A DNA stretch of 54,846 nt from Candidatus Sulfopaludibacter sp. SbA3 (GTDB taxonomy: Bacteria > Pseudomonadota > Alphaproteobacteria > Caulobacterales > Hyphomonadaceae). The translations under genes were made by a program, and so were the position numbers. Below the pieces are notes generated by a model, which saw only the letters and a list, made by a program, of their open reading frames with translations, was not told where the DNA came from and did not search any database. Location: positions 1-54,846 of the forward strand of contig CAMDAC010000020.1 of the NCBI GenBank assembly GCA_945888325.1, written 5' to 3'. This document shows, one piece after another, positions 44,192 through 53,657 of this stretch (positions are counted from its first letter, which is position 1; each line of letters opens with the position of its first letter).

Positions 44192-45494
44192 CCCGCTTCG
44201 CCTTGCGCAGCTGCTGGAGGCGCTTCAGCCGCTCCGCAATCGGCGCTTCCCGGCCCTCGCCTTTGGGATCGTAGAAGACCGGGCGTTTCATACTTTCGGG
44301 GAAATAGTCCTGACCGGAGAAGCCTTCTTCCGTATCGTGATCATATTTGTAGCCCGAGCCGTAGCCCTGATCCTTCATCATCGAGGTCGGCGCATTGAGG
44401 ATGTGTTTTGGCGGCATGAGGCTGCCGGTGTCGGCGGCCGCGCGGCGCGCCGCCTTGTAGGCGACATAGGCGGCATTGGATTTCGGCGCGGTGGCGAGAT
44501 GGATCACGCAGTGCGCCAGTGCCAGTTCGCCTTCCGGCGAGCCGAGCCGCTCATAGGTGCGCGCCGCCTCGCCGGCGACCATCAGCGCGGTCGGATCGGC
44601 GAGGCCGATGTCCTCGCTCGCCATCCGGATCAGCCGCCGCGCCAGGAAGAGCGGGTCTTCGCCGCCTTCGAGCATCCGCGCGAACCAGTACAGCGCCGCA
44701 TCCGGATCTGATCCGCGTACGGATTTATGCAGGGCTGAGATGAGATTGTAATGCTCCTCGCGGTCCTTGTCATAGGCCGCCGCTCGCTTCGAGAGAGACT
44801 TTCCGAGATCGTCCGGCGACAGCAGTCCTGGCTCGCCCATCATCGCGAAGGCCTGTTCGGCGAGGTTCAACAGGTAGCGTCCATCCCCGTCCGCCATCGC
44901 CAGGATCATCGCGCGCGCTTCCTTCGTCACCGGCAGGCAGCGCTGCTCCATGTTTTCGGCACGTTGCAGCAGCAATTCCAGCGCGGCCTCGTCCAGCCGC
45001 CTCAGCACCAGAACCTGGCAACGCGACAGAAGCGCGCCGTTCAGTTCGAAGCTCGGATTCTCGGTCGTCGCGCCGATCAGCGTAACCACGCCGCTTTCGA
45101 CGAAAGGTAGGAAACCGTCCTGCTGGGCCCGGTTGAAGCGGTGGATTTCGTCGACGAAGAGCAGCGTGCCCTTGCCCATCTTGCGGCGCGATTCGGCGCG
45201 CTCGAACGCTGCGCGCAGTTCCTTCACGCCCGAGAAGATCGCGCTGATCGCCTCGAACTCAAGTCCTGTGCCTTCGGCCAGAAGCCGCGCAATAGTGGTT
45301 TTCCCCGTCCCCGGCGGACCCCAGAGGATGATCGAGGAGAGGCGCTTTGCCGCCAGCATCCGCGACAGCGTGCCGTCCGGCCCGATCAGGTGGTCCTGCC
45401 CGACCACGTCGGCCAGCGTTTGCGGACGCAGCCGGTCGGCCAGCGGCCGGGGCGCGTCATCCGAGAGGCCAGCGGAGTCGAAGAGGTCCGTCAT
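44184..45494 (-). CDS. rarA: Replication-associated recombination protein A
   Basis: 436-residue AAA+ ATPase (MgsA/RarA) acting at stalled forks. Walker A GPPGTGKT (59-66), Walker B FVDEIHRFNRAQQD, the sensor region IGATTENPSFELNGALLSRCQVL, and the C-terminal clamp-loader-like domain with DPDAALYWFARMLEGGEDP and EDIGLADP. Head of a three-gene minus-strand operon with APH and RluA genes; divergent from the dioxygenase gene. Confidence 0.96.
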   Translation of the reverse strand: MTDLFDSAGLSDDAPRPLADRLRPQTLADVVGQDHLIGPDGTLSRMLAAKRLSSIILWGPPGTGKTTIARLLAEGTGLEFEAISAIFSGVKELRAAFERAESRRKMGKGTLLFVDEIHRFNRAQQDGFLPFVESGVVTLIGATTENPSFELNGALLSRCQVLVLRRLDEAALELLLQRAENMEQRCLPVTKEARAMILAMADGDGRYLLNLAEQAFAMMGEPGLLSPDDLGKSLSKRAAAYDKDREEHYNLISALHKSVRGSDPDAALYWFARMLEGGEDPLFLARRLIRMASEDIGLADPTALMVAGEAARTYERLGSPEGELALAHCVIHLATAPKSNAAYVAYKAARRAAADTGSLMPPKHILNAPTSMMKDQGYGSGYKYDHDTEEGFSGQDYFPESMKRPVFYDPKGEGREAPIAERLKRLQQLRKAKRDE

Positions 45495-45556
45495 CAGAGG
45501 CTTTCTAGGCGAGCGCGGCCAATGTGGTAAGCTGCGAAAAAATACGGGAGGAAAAC

Positions 45557-46393
45557 ATGAAGCTGGACATCACGCCTTCGGGCCAGGCCTGCGGCGCGAC
45601 CGTGCGCGGCGTGGACTTGTCGAAACCGATGACGAAGGACATTCTTGGTGCAGTTCGTGCCGCCTGGCTGGAACATCAAGTGCTGGCCTTTCCGGACCAG
45701 AAACTGACGGATGATCAGCTGGAAGCCTACACGCTGAATTTCGGCCCGTTTGGTGAAGACCCCTTCATCGCGCCGATTCCCGGCCATCCGCACATCATTG
45801 CGGTGAAGCGGATGGCGGACGAGACCTCGCCGGTCTTTGCCGAGAGCTGGCATACGGATTGGAGCTTTCAGGCGAAGCCGCCGCAAGGCACGTGCCTTTA
45901 TGGCAAGACGATCCCGCCGATCGGCGGCGATACGCTGTTCACGAACCAGTATCTCGCGCTGGAAGAGATGCCGGCCGATCTTCGCAAGAGGATCGAAGGC
46001 AAGCGCGCCGTCCACTCGGCGAAGAATGCCTACGCCCCGACTGGCTTCTACGGCGCGGGTGACAAGGGCCGGAGCATGGACATCCGCCCATCCGATGAGG
46101 CGCAGGCGACGCAGACCCATCCGATCATCCGCACGCATCCGGAAACGGGCCGCGACTGCCTGTTCGGAACAGCGGGCTATATCATCGGCATCGAGGGCAT
46201 GGACCAGGCCGAAGGCTGGGACCTCGTCTCCGAAATCTATCGCTGGCAGACGCGGCCGGAGTTTCAGTACCGGCACAAATGGTCGCCCGAGATGCTGGTG
46301 ATGTGGGACAACCGGTGCACGCTGCACATGGCGACCGGCGGATATGCCGGGCATGACCGGCTGCTGCACCGCACAACGATTGGCGCGGCCTAG
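45557..46393 (+). CDS. TauD/TfdA-family Fe(II)/2-oxoglutarate dioxygenase
   Basis: 278-residue oxygenase. Iron ligands H99 and D101 in WHTDWSF and a distal His near residue 257 (TLHMATGGYAGH) are present, with RLLHRTTI supplying the 2-oxoglutarate Arg. The order fits the taurine/2,4-D/alpha-ketoglutarate group (about 280 residues). GGGAGG stands before the ATG. The P450 gene follows on the same strand after 72 bases, so the pair may act in one oxidative route. Substrate unknown. Confidence 0.93.
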   Translation: MKLDITPSGQACGATVRGVDLSKPMTKDILGAVRAAWLEHQVLAFPDQKLTDDQLEAYTLNFGPFGEDPFIAPIPGHPHIIAVKRMADETSPVFAESWHTDWSFQAKPPQGTCLYGKTIPPIGGDTLFTNQYLALEEMPADLRKRIEGKRAVHSAKNAYAPTGFYGAGDKGRSMDIRPSDEAQATQTHPIIRTHPETGRDCLFGTAGYIIGIEGMDQAEGWDLVSEIYRWQTRPEFQYRHKWSPEMLVMWDNRCTLHMATGGYAGHDRLLHRTTIGAA

Positions 46394-46465
46394 GCCGTTT
46401 CCGGAAGGCGCACTTCGCGCTATGGTTTTCCCGAGGCCGCAGAGATGGCCCGTGGAGGAACATCG

Positions 46466-47719
46466 ATGGCTGATACGCTGCACACCTGGCCGCATAGCGT
46501 CCCTGACCCATGGAGTCTGCCGCTCGACACATTCGATGTGTCTAAAGCGGCGATCTTTCAGCAGAACGCCCATGGCGAATACTTCAGGCGCCTGCGGCGG
46601 GAAGCGCCGGTCCACTACTGCCCGGAAAGCCAGTTTGGCGGGTTCTGGTCCATCACCCGGTTCAACGACATTGTTGCGATCGACGCCAATCACGCCCAAT
46701 TCTCGTCGCACAAGAGCATCGTCATCGGCGACTCGCCGCCGGATTTTGATACGCCGATGTTCATCGCGCAGGATCCGCCGATCCATGATGTCCAGCGCAA
46801 GGCGGTCCAGCCAGCTGTTGCGCCGAGCCAGCTCGCCGACATCGAAGCGTTGATCCGCAAGCGCGTGAACAACATTCTCGACGACCTGCCGACGGGCGAG
46901 CGCATCAACTGGGTGGAACATGTCTCGAAGGAGCTGACCACACAGATGCTGGCGACGCTGTTCGACTTCCCGTTCGAAGATCGTCACCTTCTGCCTTACT
47001 GGTCGGACGTGACGACAACATCGGAGACAGTCGGCGTCGAAGTCGACATGAAGCATCGCGAGGCAGAGCTGATGAAATGCCTCGCCTACTTCAGCAAGCT
47101 TTGGCAGCAGCGGGCCGCAGAGCCGCGCAAGTTCGATTTCATCTCCCTGTTCGCGCATGATCCGAAGACCAAGGACATGATCAACAATCCCATGGAGCTG
47201 ATGGGCAACCTGATGCTATTGATCGTGGGCGGCAACGACACGACGCGCAATTCCATCTCGGGCGGCGTTGTAGCGCTCAATCAGTTCCCGGATGAATATG
47301 ACAAGCTTCGCGCTGATCATTCGCTCGTCCCGAACATGGTCTCCGAAATCATCCGATGGCAGACGCCTCTCGCGCACATGCGGCGCACGGCCCTTGAGGA
47401 TGTCGAATTCCAGGGGCAGAAGATCCGCAAGGGCGACCGGGTTGTCATGTGGTATGCCTCCGGCAACCGGGATGAAACCGTGATCGACGACCCGGACCAG
47501 TTCCTGATTGACCGGCCAAACGCCCGCCGGCACCTGTCCTTCGGGTTCGGAATTCATCGATGCATGGGCAACCGCGTCGCCGAGATGCAGCTTCGGCTGC
47601 TGTGGGAGGAAATCCTGAAACGCTATCACCGGATTGAACTCGTGGGCGAACCGACCCGCGTTCTGTCAAACTTCGTGCTGGGTTACGAGGACGTGCCGGT
47701 GGTGGTGCACGCGCGCTGA
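46466..47719 (+). CDS. Cytochrome P450, CYP153-like
   Basis: 417-residue soluble bacterial P450. I-helix GGNDTTRNS, K-helix SEIIRWQTP with the ExxR pair, and heme loop FGFGIHRCMG with Cys366. The surrounding text (MFIAQDPPIHDVQRKAV, LTTQMLATLFDFPFEDR, GNLMLLIVGGNDTTRNS, GDRVVMWYASGNRDE) closely follows CYP153 medium-chain alkane or fatty-acid omega-hydroxylases as I know them. No ferredoxin or reductase is adjacent. Start at 46466 is chosen because GGAGG lies seven bases before it; an ATG seven codons earlier lacks one. Confidence 0.92.
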   Translation: MADTLHTWPHSVPDPWSLPLDTFDVSKAAIFQQNAHGEYFRRLRREAPVHYCPESQFGGFWSITRFNDIVAIDANHAQFSSHKSIVIGDSPPDFDTPMFIAQDPPIHDVQRKAVQPAVAPSQLADIEALIRKRVNNILDDLPTGERINWVEHVSKELTTQMLATLFDFPFEDRHLLPYWSDVTTTSETVGVEVDMKHREAELMKCLAYFSKLWQQRAAEPRKFDFISLFAHDPKTKDMINNPMELMGNLMLLIVGGNDTTRNSISGGVVALNQFPDEYDKLRADHSLVPNMVSEIIRWQTPLAHMRRTALEDVEFQGQKIRKGDRVVMWYASGNRDETVIDDPDQFLIDRPNARRHLSFGFGIHRCMGNRVAEMQLRLLWEEILKRYHRIELVGEPTRVLSNFVLGYEDVPVVVHAR

Positions 47720-47793
47720 GTCATCTCGAGAGGCTGTAGGGCCTCGGGCCGGTGCGGTCTTTGGGTTTTGATTGAAATATGGTCCCAACCCAG

Positions 47794-47813
47794 CCCTCGC
47801 CGCGCGGCGAGGG
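47794..47813. repeat. Dispersed palindrome at convergent junction, copy 3
   Basis: CCCTCGCCGC and GCGGCGAGGG form a loopless 20-base perfect palindrome followed by GTTCAGG, echoing the TTCAAAG flank of copies 1 and 2. It lies between the convergent P450 and Deg protease genes. The sequence differs from the other copies by T-to-G in the arm. Confidence 0.6.
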
Positions 47814-47838
47814 GTTCAGGTTGTGATTGGGGCTGGCT

Positions 47839-49335
47839 TCAGGTCCGAACGGTGCCTTTGACGGTGCGGCCGTTGCGTTCGATCTCGATTTCCCAGCTGC
47901 GGCCGCCTTTGGCGAGCACGCCTTCGAGGTCCTTGACGGTCTTGGTCGTCTTGCCGTTCACGGTGCGGATTATGTCGCCCGGCTTGAAATAGTTGCGCGA
48001 GATGGTGCCGCGGGTGACCGAGTGGACATAAATCCCTGAGCCTTTGGAGAACGGGTCGAGCCCGTTTTCCTCGGCGAGGCGCGGCGAAAGTTCGATGACG
48101 CGGGCGCCGTTGAAGATGGAGCCGTCGGCGAGCAGCACGACGTCCGCTTCGGTGGCGCCGGGCGGCGGCTCAACCTGCACGCTGATCGTTTGCAAATTGC
48201 CGGCGCGCAGGACGGTGAGCTGCGCCTGTTCTCCCGGATTGCGGACGGCGGCGAGGAACTTGAGGCCTTTCTCATCGAACACTTCACGCCCATCGATGGC
48301 GGTCACGAGATCACCGCGGCGCAGGCCTGCCTTGGCGGCGGGGCCGTCCGGGAAAACTTCGGTAACGATCACGCCGATTGGGCGGGTGAGGCCTTGTGTC
48401 TTGGCGATGTCGAAGCTGACGGACTGGGCGGCGAGACCGAGCCAGGGGCGCACGAAGGTACCGCCATTGACGGCGGCGTCGACGACGCGCTTGACCATTT
48501 CGGACGGGATGGCGAAGCCAATGCCGACCGAGCCGCCGGTGCGGGAAAAGATGGCCGTGTTGACGCCGACGAGCTCGCCCTTGGTGTTGATCAGGGCGCC
48601 GCCGGAGTTGCCGGGGTTCACGGCCGCGTCCGTCTGCAGGAAGAAGGAGTAGTCGGACACGCCAACGTCCGTGCGGGCGGTGGCCGAGATGATGCCGTTG
48701 GTGACCGTCTGGCCAACGCCGAACGGGTTGCCGATGGCGAGCACCAGATCGCCCACCTGCACGGCGCGGGTGTCGGCGAAATTCAGGGTCGGCAGGCGCT
48801 CCGCGCCGGTATCGATCTTCAGGACGGCGAGGTCGGTACGCTCATCGGCGAGCAGCAGTTCAGCCGGGTATTCGCGCCGGTCGCTGAGGACGACGCGGAA
48901 GCTGTCGGCGCCCTGGATGACGTGGTTGTTGGTGACGACGATGCCCTCGGCGGCGACGATGACGCCCGAGCCGAGCGAGTTCTGGACGCTGCTGCCCTGG
49001 GCCGGCACGCCGTAGAGCAGCTGCTCCATGGTGGAGGCGCGGCTCTTGACGGTCTTGGCGGTGTAGACGTTGACCACGGCGGGCGAGGCGTCTTTCACCA
49101 GCGGGGCGAAGCTGAGGTAGATCTGCTCCTGCGACTGGGGAACCACGGCCTGCACCTCGGCCAGCGCCGGCGATTCGGCAGGCAGCGTGACGGCGGCGGG
49201 GACGGCCTCGCCGGGATCGCGCTCGGCCTGCGAGAACATCGGGGCGAGCGCCACGGTGAGCAGCATCAGCACGGCCACGCTAAGCAGCGCGAGAAGTTTG
49301 GAGATGTGTTTGGTCATGGTGCGTGGATCGGTCAT
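47839..49335 (-). CDS. Deg/HtrA-family periplasmic serine protease
   Basis: About 498 residues. N-terminal signal anchor (about 10-33), then a trypsin-like domain with triad H138 (NNHV), D168 (ERTDLAVL) and S244 (NPGNSGGAL). Two PDZ domains follow: about 285-370 (PWLGLAAQSV, GPAAKAGLRRGDLVTAIDG) and about 400-495 (VIELSPRLAEENGLD, NYFKPGDIIRTVNG). The family degrades misfolded envelope proteins. The drawn start is ATG 49335; ATG 49317 or TTG 49371 cannot be excluded. Transcribed last after an oxidation gene set. Confidence 0.93.
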   Translation of the reverse strand: MTDPRTMTKHISKLLALLSVAVLMLLTVALAPMFSQAERDPGEAVPAAVTLPAESPALAEVQAVVPQSQEQIYLSFAPLVKDASPAVVNVYTAKTVKSRASTMEQLLYGVPAQGSSVQNSLGSGVIVAAEGIVVTNNHVIQGADSFRVVLSDRREYPAELLLADERTDLAVLKIDTGAERLPTLNFADTRAVQVGDLVLAIGNPFGVGQTVTNGIISATARTDVGVSDYSFFLQTDAAVNPGNSGGALINTKGELVGVNTAIFSRTGGSVGIGFAIPSEMVKRVVDAAVNGGTFVRPWLGLAAQSVSFDIAKTQGLTRPIGVIVTEVFPDGPAAKAGLRRGDLVTAIDGREVFDEKGLKFLAAVRNPGEQAQLTVLRAGNLQTISVQVEPPPGATEADVVLLADGSIFNGARVIELSPRLAEENGLDPFSKGSGIYVHSVTRGTISRNYFKPGDIIRTVNGKTTKTVKDLEGVLAKGGRSWEIEIERNGRTVKGTVRT

Positions 49336-49394
49336 GAGTATGGCTCTATTGCGGCGCGAAATGCGGCGCAATTCGTACCTTCATGACATTTCAG

Positions 49395-50849
49395 TCAGGG
49401 GGCGTCTGAGGCCGCTGCGGCCGCGTCCCGCTCGCGTAGCAGGCGAAGGTTTTCACCATGCGATTCCCGGCTGATCTTGTAGAAACTGACGCAGATGAGC
49501 ATCAGGGTCCAGGCTGCGAGCACGGACACGCCGTAACCGAAACCAAGGGCCCGGATCGATTCCTCGCTGGCCCCTGCTCCGCCGCCTCCGGTGGAAAACC
49601 CGGAAACCCAAAGCACTGCAGAGGCGGTCATGACGCCGACGCCCTGCGACAGCTTCCGGATAAAGCTGATGCCAGCGAAAAAGATGCCTTCGGACCGGCG
49701 GCCGGTCTGCAACTCGCTATCCTCGACGATGTCGGCAACCATGGATGCCATCAGCATCTGGGTGGCGATGATCAGGGCCAGGTCGAAGATGGTGATGAAG
49801 AAGATGATGTTGAAAAGGGCTTCCGTGCCGTTGGGTGGCAGGAGGCCGAGAAGGCGCAGGAAGACAGGCATCGGCGCGATGGTGAAAGCCAGTGCGCCGA
49901 TCACGATGGCGCCGCGCTTCTTGCCAAAGGTCTTGCCGACCAGCGGGGCGATGATCAGCGCGAGAATGGCGGAGACATAGACCGCGCCGGTGATCAAAGC
50001 GATCTGTGCGTTGGTGAAGCCCCAGAAGATCGTGTTGATATACTGGTTGAGCGTGGCCGAAATGCCCGAGGCGATCAGGCCGCAAAGCGTGGCGAGGAAC
50101 AGGGCCCGGAAGGAAGGATTCGAAACCGTCTCGAAGATTTCGCTGAAGACCGTGCCGAGCGTCATCTTGCGTGCGGCAGGCGGAGCCTTGAGGTGAGGAA
50201 TGTGGTTGTGCGTGCCGACGGTACAAATCAGCGCGCAGACGAAAATGGAGATTGAAGCCACGAGGCCGTAGGTGTTCCAGCCGTTGACATTGAACACGCC
50301 GATTTCAATCTCTTCCGTCGGCACAAGCAGGAAGCGGAAGAGAAGTATCTGGATCGTGAGGCCGCCAAACCAACCGAAAAAGGTGCGCAGGGACAGGAGC
50401 GACGTGCGGGCATCATATTCCTGCGTCAACTCGGCAGCCAGCGCGGTGCCCGGCACATCGAAGAAGGTAAAGGACAGGCGCACCAGAATGGTCAGCGCCA
50501 CCAGCCAGAGAAACAGGTCATTGCCGGTCATTCCTGCCGGCGGGTTCCAGGTGAAATAATAGGTGACCGCAATCGGGATCAGCGCCCCGTACATGAAGGG
50601 GTGCCGGCGCCCGAGGCGCGTGCGCATATTGTCAGACCAGTAGCCGACGATCGGATCCGAGAACGCATCGATGACCAGGGCGATCAGGAGGGCGACAGCA
50701 ACCAGTCCGGCGTCGACCCCGAGAATGTTTGAATAGAAGAACAGCAGGACATACTCGAACCCGTTGTTCTTGACGCCTTCCGCGGCGCCTCCGATGCCAA
50801 ACGAAACACGTGTCAGCAGGTTGGGCGCGGCGGCAGTAGCTGTCGTCAT
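49395..50849 (-). CDS. GPH-type MFS sugar/cation symporter
   Basis: 484-residue transporter with 11-12 membrane helices. The family mark DAFSDPIVGYWSDNMRTRLGRRHPF lies at about 63-85 and FTFFDVPGTALAAELT at about 135; these are typical of the glycoside-pentoside-hexuronide group. Substrate may be a sugar, glycoside or another organic solute. 33 bases after the dehydrogenase gene; probably co-transcribed with it. Confidence 0.9.
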   Translation of the reverse strand: MTTATAAAPNLLTRVSFGIGGAAEGVKNNGFEYVLLFFYSNILGVDAGLVAVALLIALVIDAFSDPIVGYWSDNMRTRLGRRHPFMYGALIPIAVTYYFTWNPPAGMTGNDLFLWLVALTILVRLSFTFFDVPGTALAAELTQEYDARTSLLSLRTFFGWFGGLTIQILLFRFLLVPTEEIEIGVFNVNGWNTYGLVASISIFVCALICTVGTHNHIPHLKAPPAARKMTLGTVFSEIFETVSNPSFRALFLATLCGLIASGISATLNQYINTIFWGFTNAQIALITGAVYVSAILALIIAPLVGKTFGKKRGAIVIGALAFTIAPMPVFLRLLGLLPPNGTEALFNIIFFITIFDLALIIATQMLMASMVADIVEDSELQTGRRSEGIFFAGISFIRKLSQGVGVMTASAVLWVSGFSTGGGGAGASEESIRALGFGYGVSVLAAWTLMLICVSFYKISRESHGENLRLLRERDAAAAASDAP

Positions 50850-50882
50850 CGATGCAATCCTAAGATGGTTCGGTCATTGGCC

Positions 50883-52106
50883 TCAGAGGCCGAGCACGGC
50901 CTTCGCCATGATGTTGCGCTGGATCTCGTTCGAGCCCGCATAGATCGAGGTCTTGCGGTAGTTGAAGTAGCTCGGCGCAGCGGTCAGGGCGTATTCGGGC
51001 GTGGGCGACTCGACGTTCGATCCGGGCTCTGCGAGCGCGACCGTGTCCTGCACGAACGGATTGGCGAGGAGGCCGACCGCTTCAAGCGTGAGTTCAGTGA
51101 TCGCCTGCTGGGCTTCGGAGCCGGCGCATTTCAGCATCGAGCTTTCCGGGCCGACGTTCTGGCCGGCCGACAGCGAGGAGAGGACGCGGCGCTCGGTGGC
51201 GTCGAGCGTGTCGATGCGCATTTCGAGGAGGGCGAGCTTGCGGGCGAAATCCGGATTGCGGATGACCGGCTCGTTGCCGTCATATTCCTTGGAGGCCACT
51301 TTCCGGGTCTTGTTCAGCATGTGGCGCAGGCCGGGGGCGTAGGCGTTGCCACGCTCAAACTCGAGCAGGTACTTGGCGTAGGTCCAGCCCGAGTTCTCCT
51401 TGCCGATCAGCGCATCGCTGATCTTTACACGGACGTTCTCGAAGAAAACCTGGTTGATTTCGTGCTGGCCCTCGGCGGGGCCGTCGAGCGTCGGCAGGGC
51501 GCGGACGGTGATGCCGGGCAGCGACATCGGGAAGACGATGAAGGAGATGCCTTCCTGAGGCTTTCCCTCTTTCGAGGTGCGCACGAGGCAGAAGATCATG
51601 TCGGCCCACTGGGCTAGGGTCGTCCAGATTTTCGAGCCGTTGAGGATATAGTCGTCGCCGTCGCGCACAGCGCTCATCTGCAGGCCGGCGAGGTCAGAGC
51701 CCGCGCCGGGTTCGGAATAGCCCTGGCACCACCAGAGATCGGAGGCCAGGATTGGCGGCAGGTGCTTCTTCTTCTGTTCGTCATTGCCGAAGGCCATGAT
51801 GACGGGGGCGACCATCGAGACGCCGAAGGGAGCCACATTGGGCGTGCCGGCGCCCGAGAGTTCAGAATGCAGGATGTAGCGCTCGGTGGTGGAGAGGCCC
51901 GGGCCGCCATACTCTTTCGGCCAGTTCGGCGCGATCCAGCCCTTCGAGGCGAGCTTCTTCTGCCAGGCGACCTGGCTCGCCTTGTCGACATAGCCATTCT
52001 TCGACAGCGCCATGCGGGCGCGCAGGTCCTGGTCGAAGTTGGCCGCGATCCAGTCGCGGACTTCTTTCTGGAACTTCAGGTCAGACGGCGAAAGCGAGAG
52101 ATCCAT
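50883..52106 (-). CDS. Acyl-CoA dehydrogenase
   Basis: 407-residue FAD enzyme of the acyl-CoA dehydrogenase superfamily. WCQGYSEPGAGSDLAGLQ and NGSKIWTTLAQWADMIFCLVRT form the flavin and substrate pockets; YAKYLLEFERGNAYAPG and the closing YAGSNEIQRNIMAKAVLGL are typical. The catalytic base position and acyl chain specificity are not clear; bile-acid/sterol or short-branched substrates are possible. Follows the ABM gene by 14 bases. Confidence 0.95.
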   Translation of the reverse strand: MDLSLSPSDLKFQKEVRDWIAANFDQDLRARMALSKNGYVDKASQVAWQKKLASKGWIAPNWPKEYGGPGLSTTERYILHSELSGAGTPNVAPFGVSMVAPVIMAFGNDEQKKKHLPPILASDLWWCQGYSEPGAGSDLAGLQMSAVRDGDDYILNGSKIWTTLAQWADMIFCLVRTSKEGKPQEGISFIVFPMSLPGITVRALPTLDGPAEGQHEINQVFFENVRVKISDALIGKENSGWTYAKYLLEFERGNAYAPGLRHMLNKTRKVASKEYDGNEPVIRNPDFARKLALLEMRIDTLDATERRVLSSLSAGQNVGPESSMLKCAGSEAQQAITELTLEAVGLLANPFVQDTVALAEPGSNVESPTPEYALTAAPSYFNYRKTSIYAGSNEIQRNIMAKAVLGL

Positions 52107-52120
52107 GGCCGCCGCTCCGA

Positions 52121-52411
52121 CTATTCGACGATGTCGTAATAGGCGATCTCGGGCGCGCCGCCGAGCACCGCGCCGAGCTTGGGTCCGGCCGCCTTGAAAT
52201 ACTCGGTCTGGCCATGCGCCTTCAGGGCGTCCTGCGAGGCGTACTGTTCCATGAAGATGTATTCGGTGGTCGAGCCCTTGGTCTTGTAGAGCTGGTAGGT
52301 GAGGCAGCCCGGCTCGTTGGCCTTCACTTTGGCCATCAGGTCCTTGGCGACCTGTTCAAACTCGGCCTGCTTGCCGTCCTGGATCTTCAGTTTTGCGACA
52401 ACACCGATCAT
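52121..52411 (-). CDS. Antibiotic-biosynthesis-monooxygenase (ABM) domain protein
   Basis: 96-residue ferredoxin-like dimeric monooxygenase of the ABM/YgiN family. VVAKLKIQDGKQAEFEQVAKDL, NEPGCLTYQLYKTKG and YIFMEQYASQDALKAHGQT are typical. Members act as quinol or heme oxygenases. First gene of a likely four-gene minus-strand operon with the dehydrogenase, GPH transporter and Deg protease. Confidence 0.92.
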   Translation of the reverse strand: MIGVVAKLKIQDGKQAEFEQVAKDLMAKVKANEPGCLTYQLYKTKGSTTEYIFMEQYASQDALKAHGQTEYFKAAGPKLGAVLGGAPEIAYYDIVE

Positions 52412-52610
52412 GTCCGTTCCTCCCGGGGGTCTGGTTTTTTGTCACAGTATGTGGTCCGCGACATCCGGCAAGCCCGTCCCCTAGGGTATGGGAACAATTC
52501 AGCGTGGGTTAACCTGCGAAAGCCCAGCAGGACCGGGCCGAGGCGGGCCAATCTCGTTCTGGAACAATTATTGCTGAATGGCCCGGTACCCTCCGGAGCC
52601 CGATAGACTG

Positions 52611-53639
52611 ATGCTCGACATGACCCAGACCGTCCCCCTTTCCAACGCCGGCCGGCCCGCACCGGTCGCGCCGTCGGCGATTCTGGCGGTTATCCCTGCC
52701 CTCAACGAGGCGCGGCATATCGAAACCTGTATTCGCTCGCTGATGGCGGGTTCGCCGGCGTTGCGCGCGGTGCCGATGCTGGTGGCGGATGGCGGCAGCT
52801 CGGATGACACAGTAGCGATCGTCGAACGCCTCAAGACCGAATTTCCCAATCTCAGCGTGCTGCACAACCCGAAACGGTTGCAGGCTGCGGCGTTGAACCT
52901 GGCCGCGGCCGGGGCGCCGGAGGCCGCCACGATCCTCGTGCGCTGCGACGCGCACTCGATTTACCCCGAGAACTTCATCCTGGATGTGGCCCAATCCCTC
53001 GTGGACAATGGCGCTGCCTCGCTCGTGATCCCGATGGACGCCGTCGGTGAGACCTGTTTCGAGAAGGCCAATGCCTGGATCGTCGACACGCCGCTCGGCT
53101 CCGGCGGCGCTGCGCACCGGGGCGGCAAGACATCCGGCTGGGTCGACCACGGCCACCATGCCGGGTTTGACCTCGCCTGGTATCGCCGCATCGGCGGGTA
53201 TGACGAAAGCTTCTCCCACAATGAGGACGCGGAATACGACGTGCGCCTCGGCAAGGCGGGCGGGCGCGTTTACCTTGATGCCGGGATCCGGATTCAATAC
53301 ATCCCGCGCGGCAATGTACGCCGGCTCTGGAAACAGTATGAAGGATATGGCCGCGGGCGGGCGAAGAATGTGCGCAAGCATGGCTCGCGCCTGAAGCTGC
53401 GCCAGACTGTGCCAATCCTTGCGCTGCTCGGCTCGGCTTTCGGGCTGGTCGCCTCGCTGGTGTATTGGCCGGCGATCATTCTCCCTCTGGGATATGTGGC
53501 AATCCTGGCCCTCGCCTCGGGACTGGTCGCGCTGAAACACACGTCCCTGTGCGGATTGTATGCCGGGCTGGCCGCTGGAACCATGCACATGAGCTGGGCG
53601 TTGGGTTACCTGCGGGAGGCAACGCGGCCGAAAGGCTGA
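52611..53639 (+). CDS. GT2 glycosyltransferase, ExoA-like
   Basis: About 342 residues, family 2 glycosyltransferase with ILAVIPALNEARHIETCI at the N-terminus, VADGGSSDDTVAI nucleotide-binding strand, VRCDAHSIYPENFI (DxD-like metal site) and DESFSHNEDAEYDVRLGKAG with the catalytic ED. C-terminal hydrophobic helices (about 265-330) tie it to the membrane. It resembles succinoglycan ExoA beta-1,3-glucosyltransferases. Start uncertain: ATG 52578, 52611 (GGAG 12 bases upstream) and 52620 are all possible. Confidence 0.88.
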   Translation: MLDMTQTVPLSNAGRPAPVAPSAILAVIPALNEARHIETCIRSLMAGSPALRAVPMLVADGGSSDDTVAIVERLKTEFPNLSVLHNPKRLQAAALNLAAAGAPEAATILVRCDAHSIYPENFILDVAQSLVDNGAASLVIPMDAVGETCFEKANAWIVDTPLGSGGAAHRGGKTSGWVDHGHHAGFDLAWYRRIGGYDESFSHNEDAEYDVRLGKAGGRVYLDAGIRIQYIPRGNVRRLWKQYEGYGRGRAKNVRKHGSRLKLRQTVPILALLGSAFGLVASLVYWPAIILPLGYVAILALASGLVALKHTSLCGLYAGLAAGTMHMSWALGYLREATRPKG

Positions 53640-53657
53640 CCTTGCGGTTCTTCCGTA

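Noticed and set aside
45494-47158. 554-codon minus-strand frame across the dioxygenase and P450 genes
   Set aside because: Both plus-strand genes have intact catalytic motifs; the minus frame has no recognisable domain and no ribosome site.
48190-49386. 398-codon plus-strand frame over the Deg protease gene
   Set aside because: Gly/Asp/Ala-rich low-complexity translation, antisense to a gene with a full catalytic triad.
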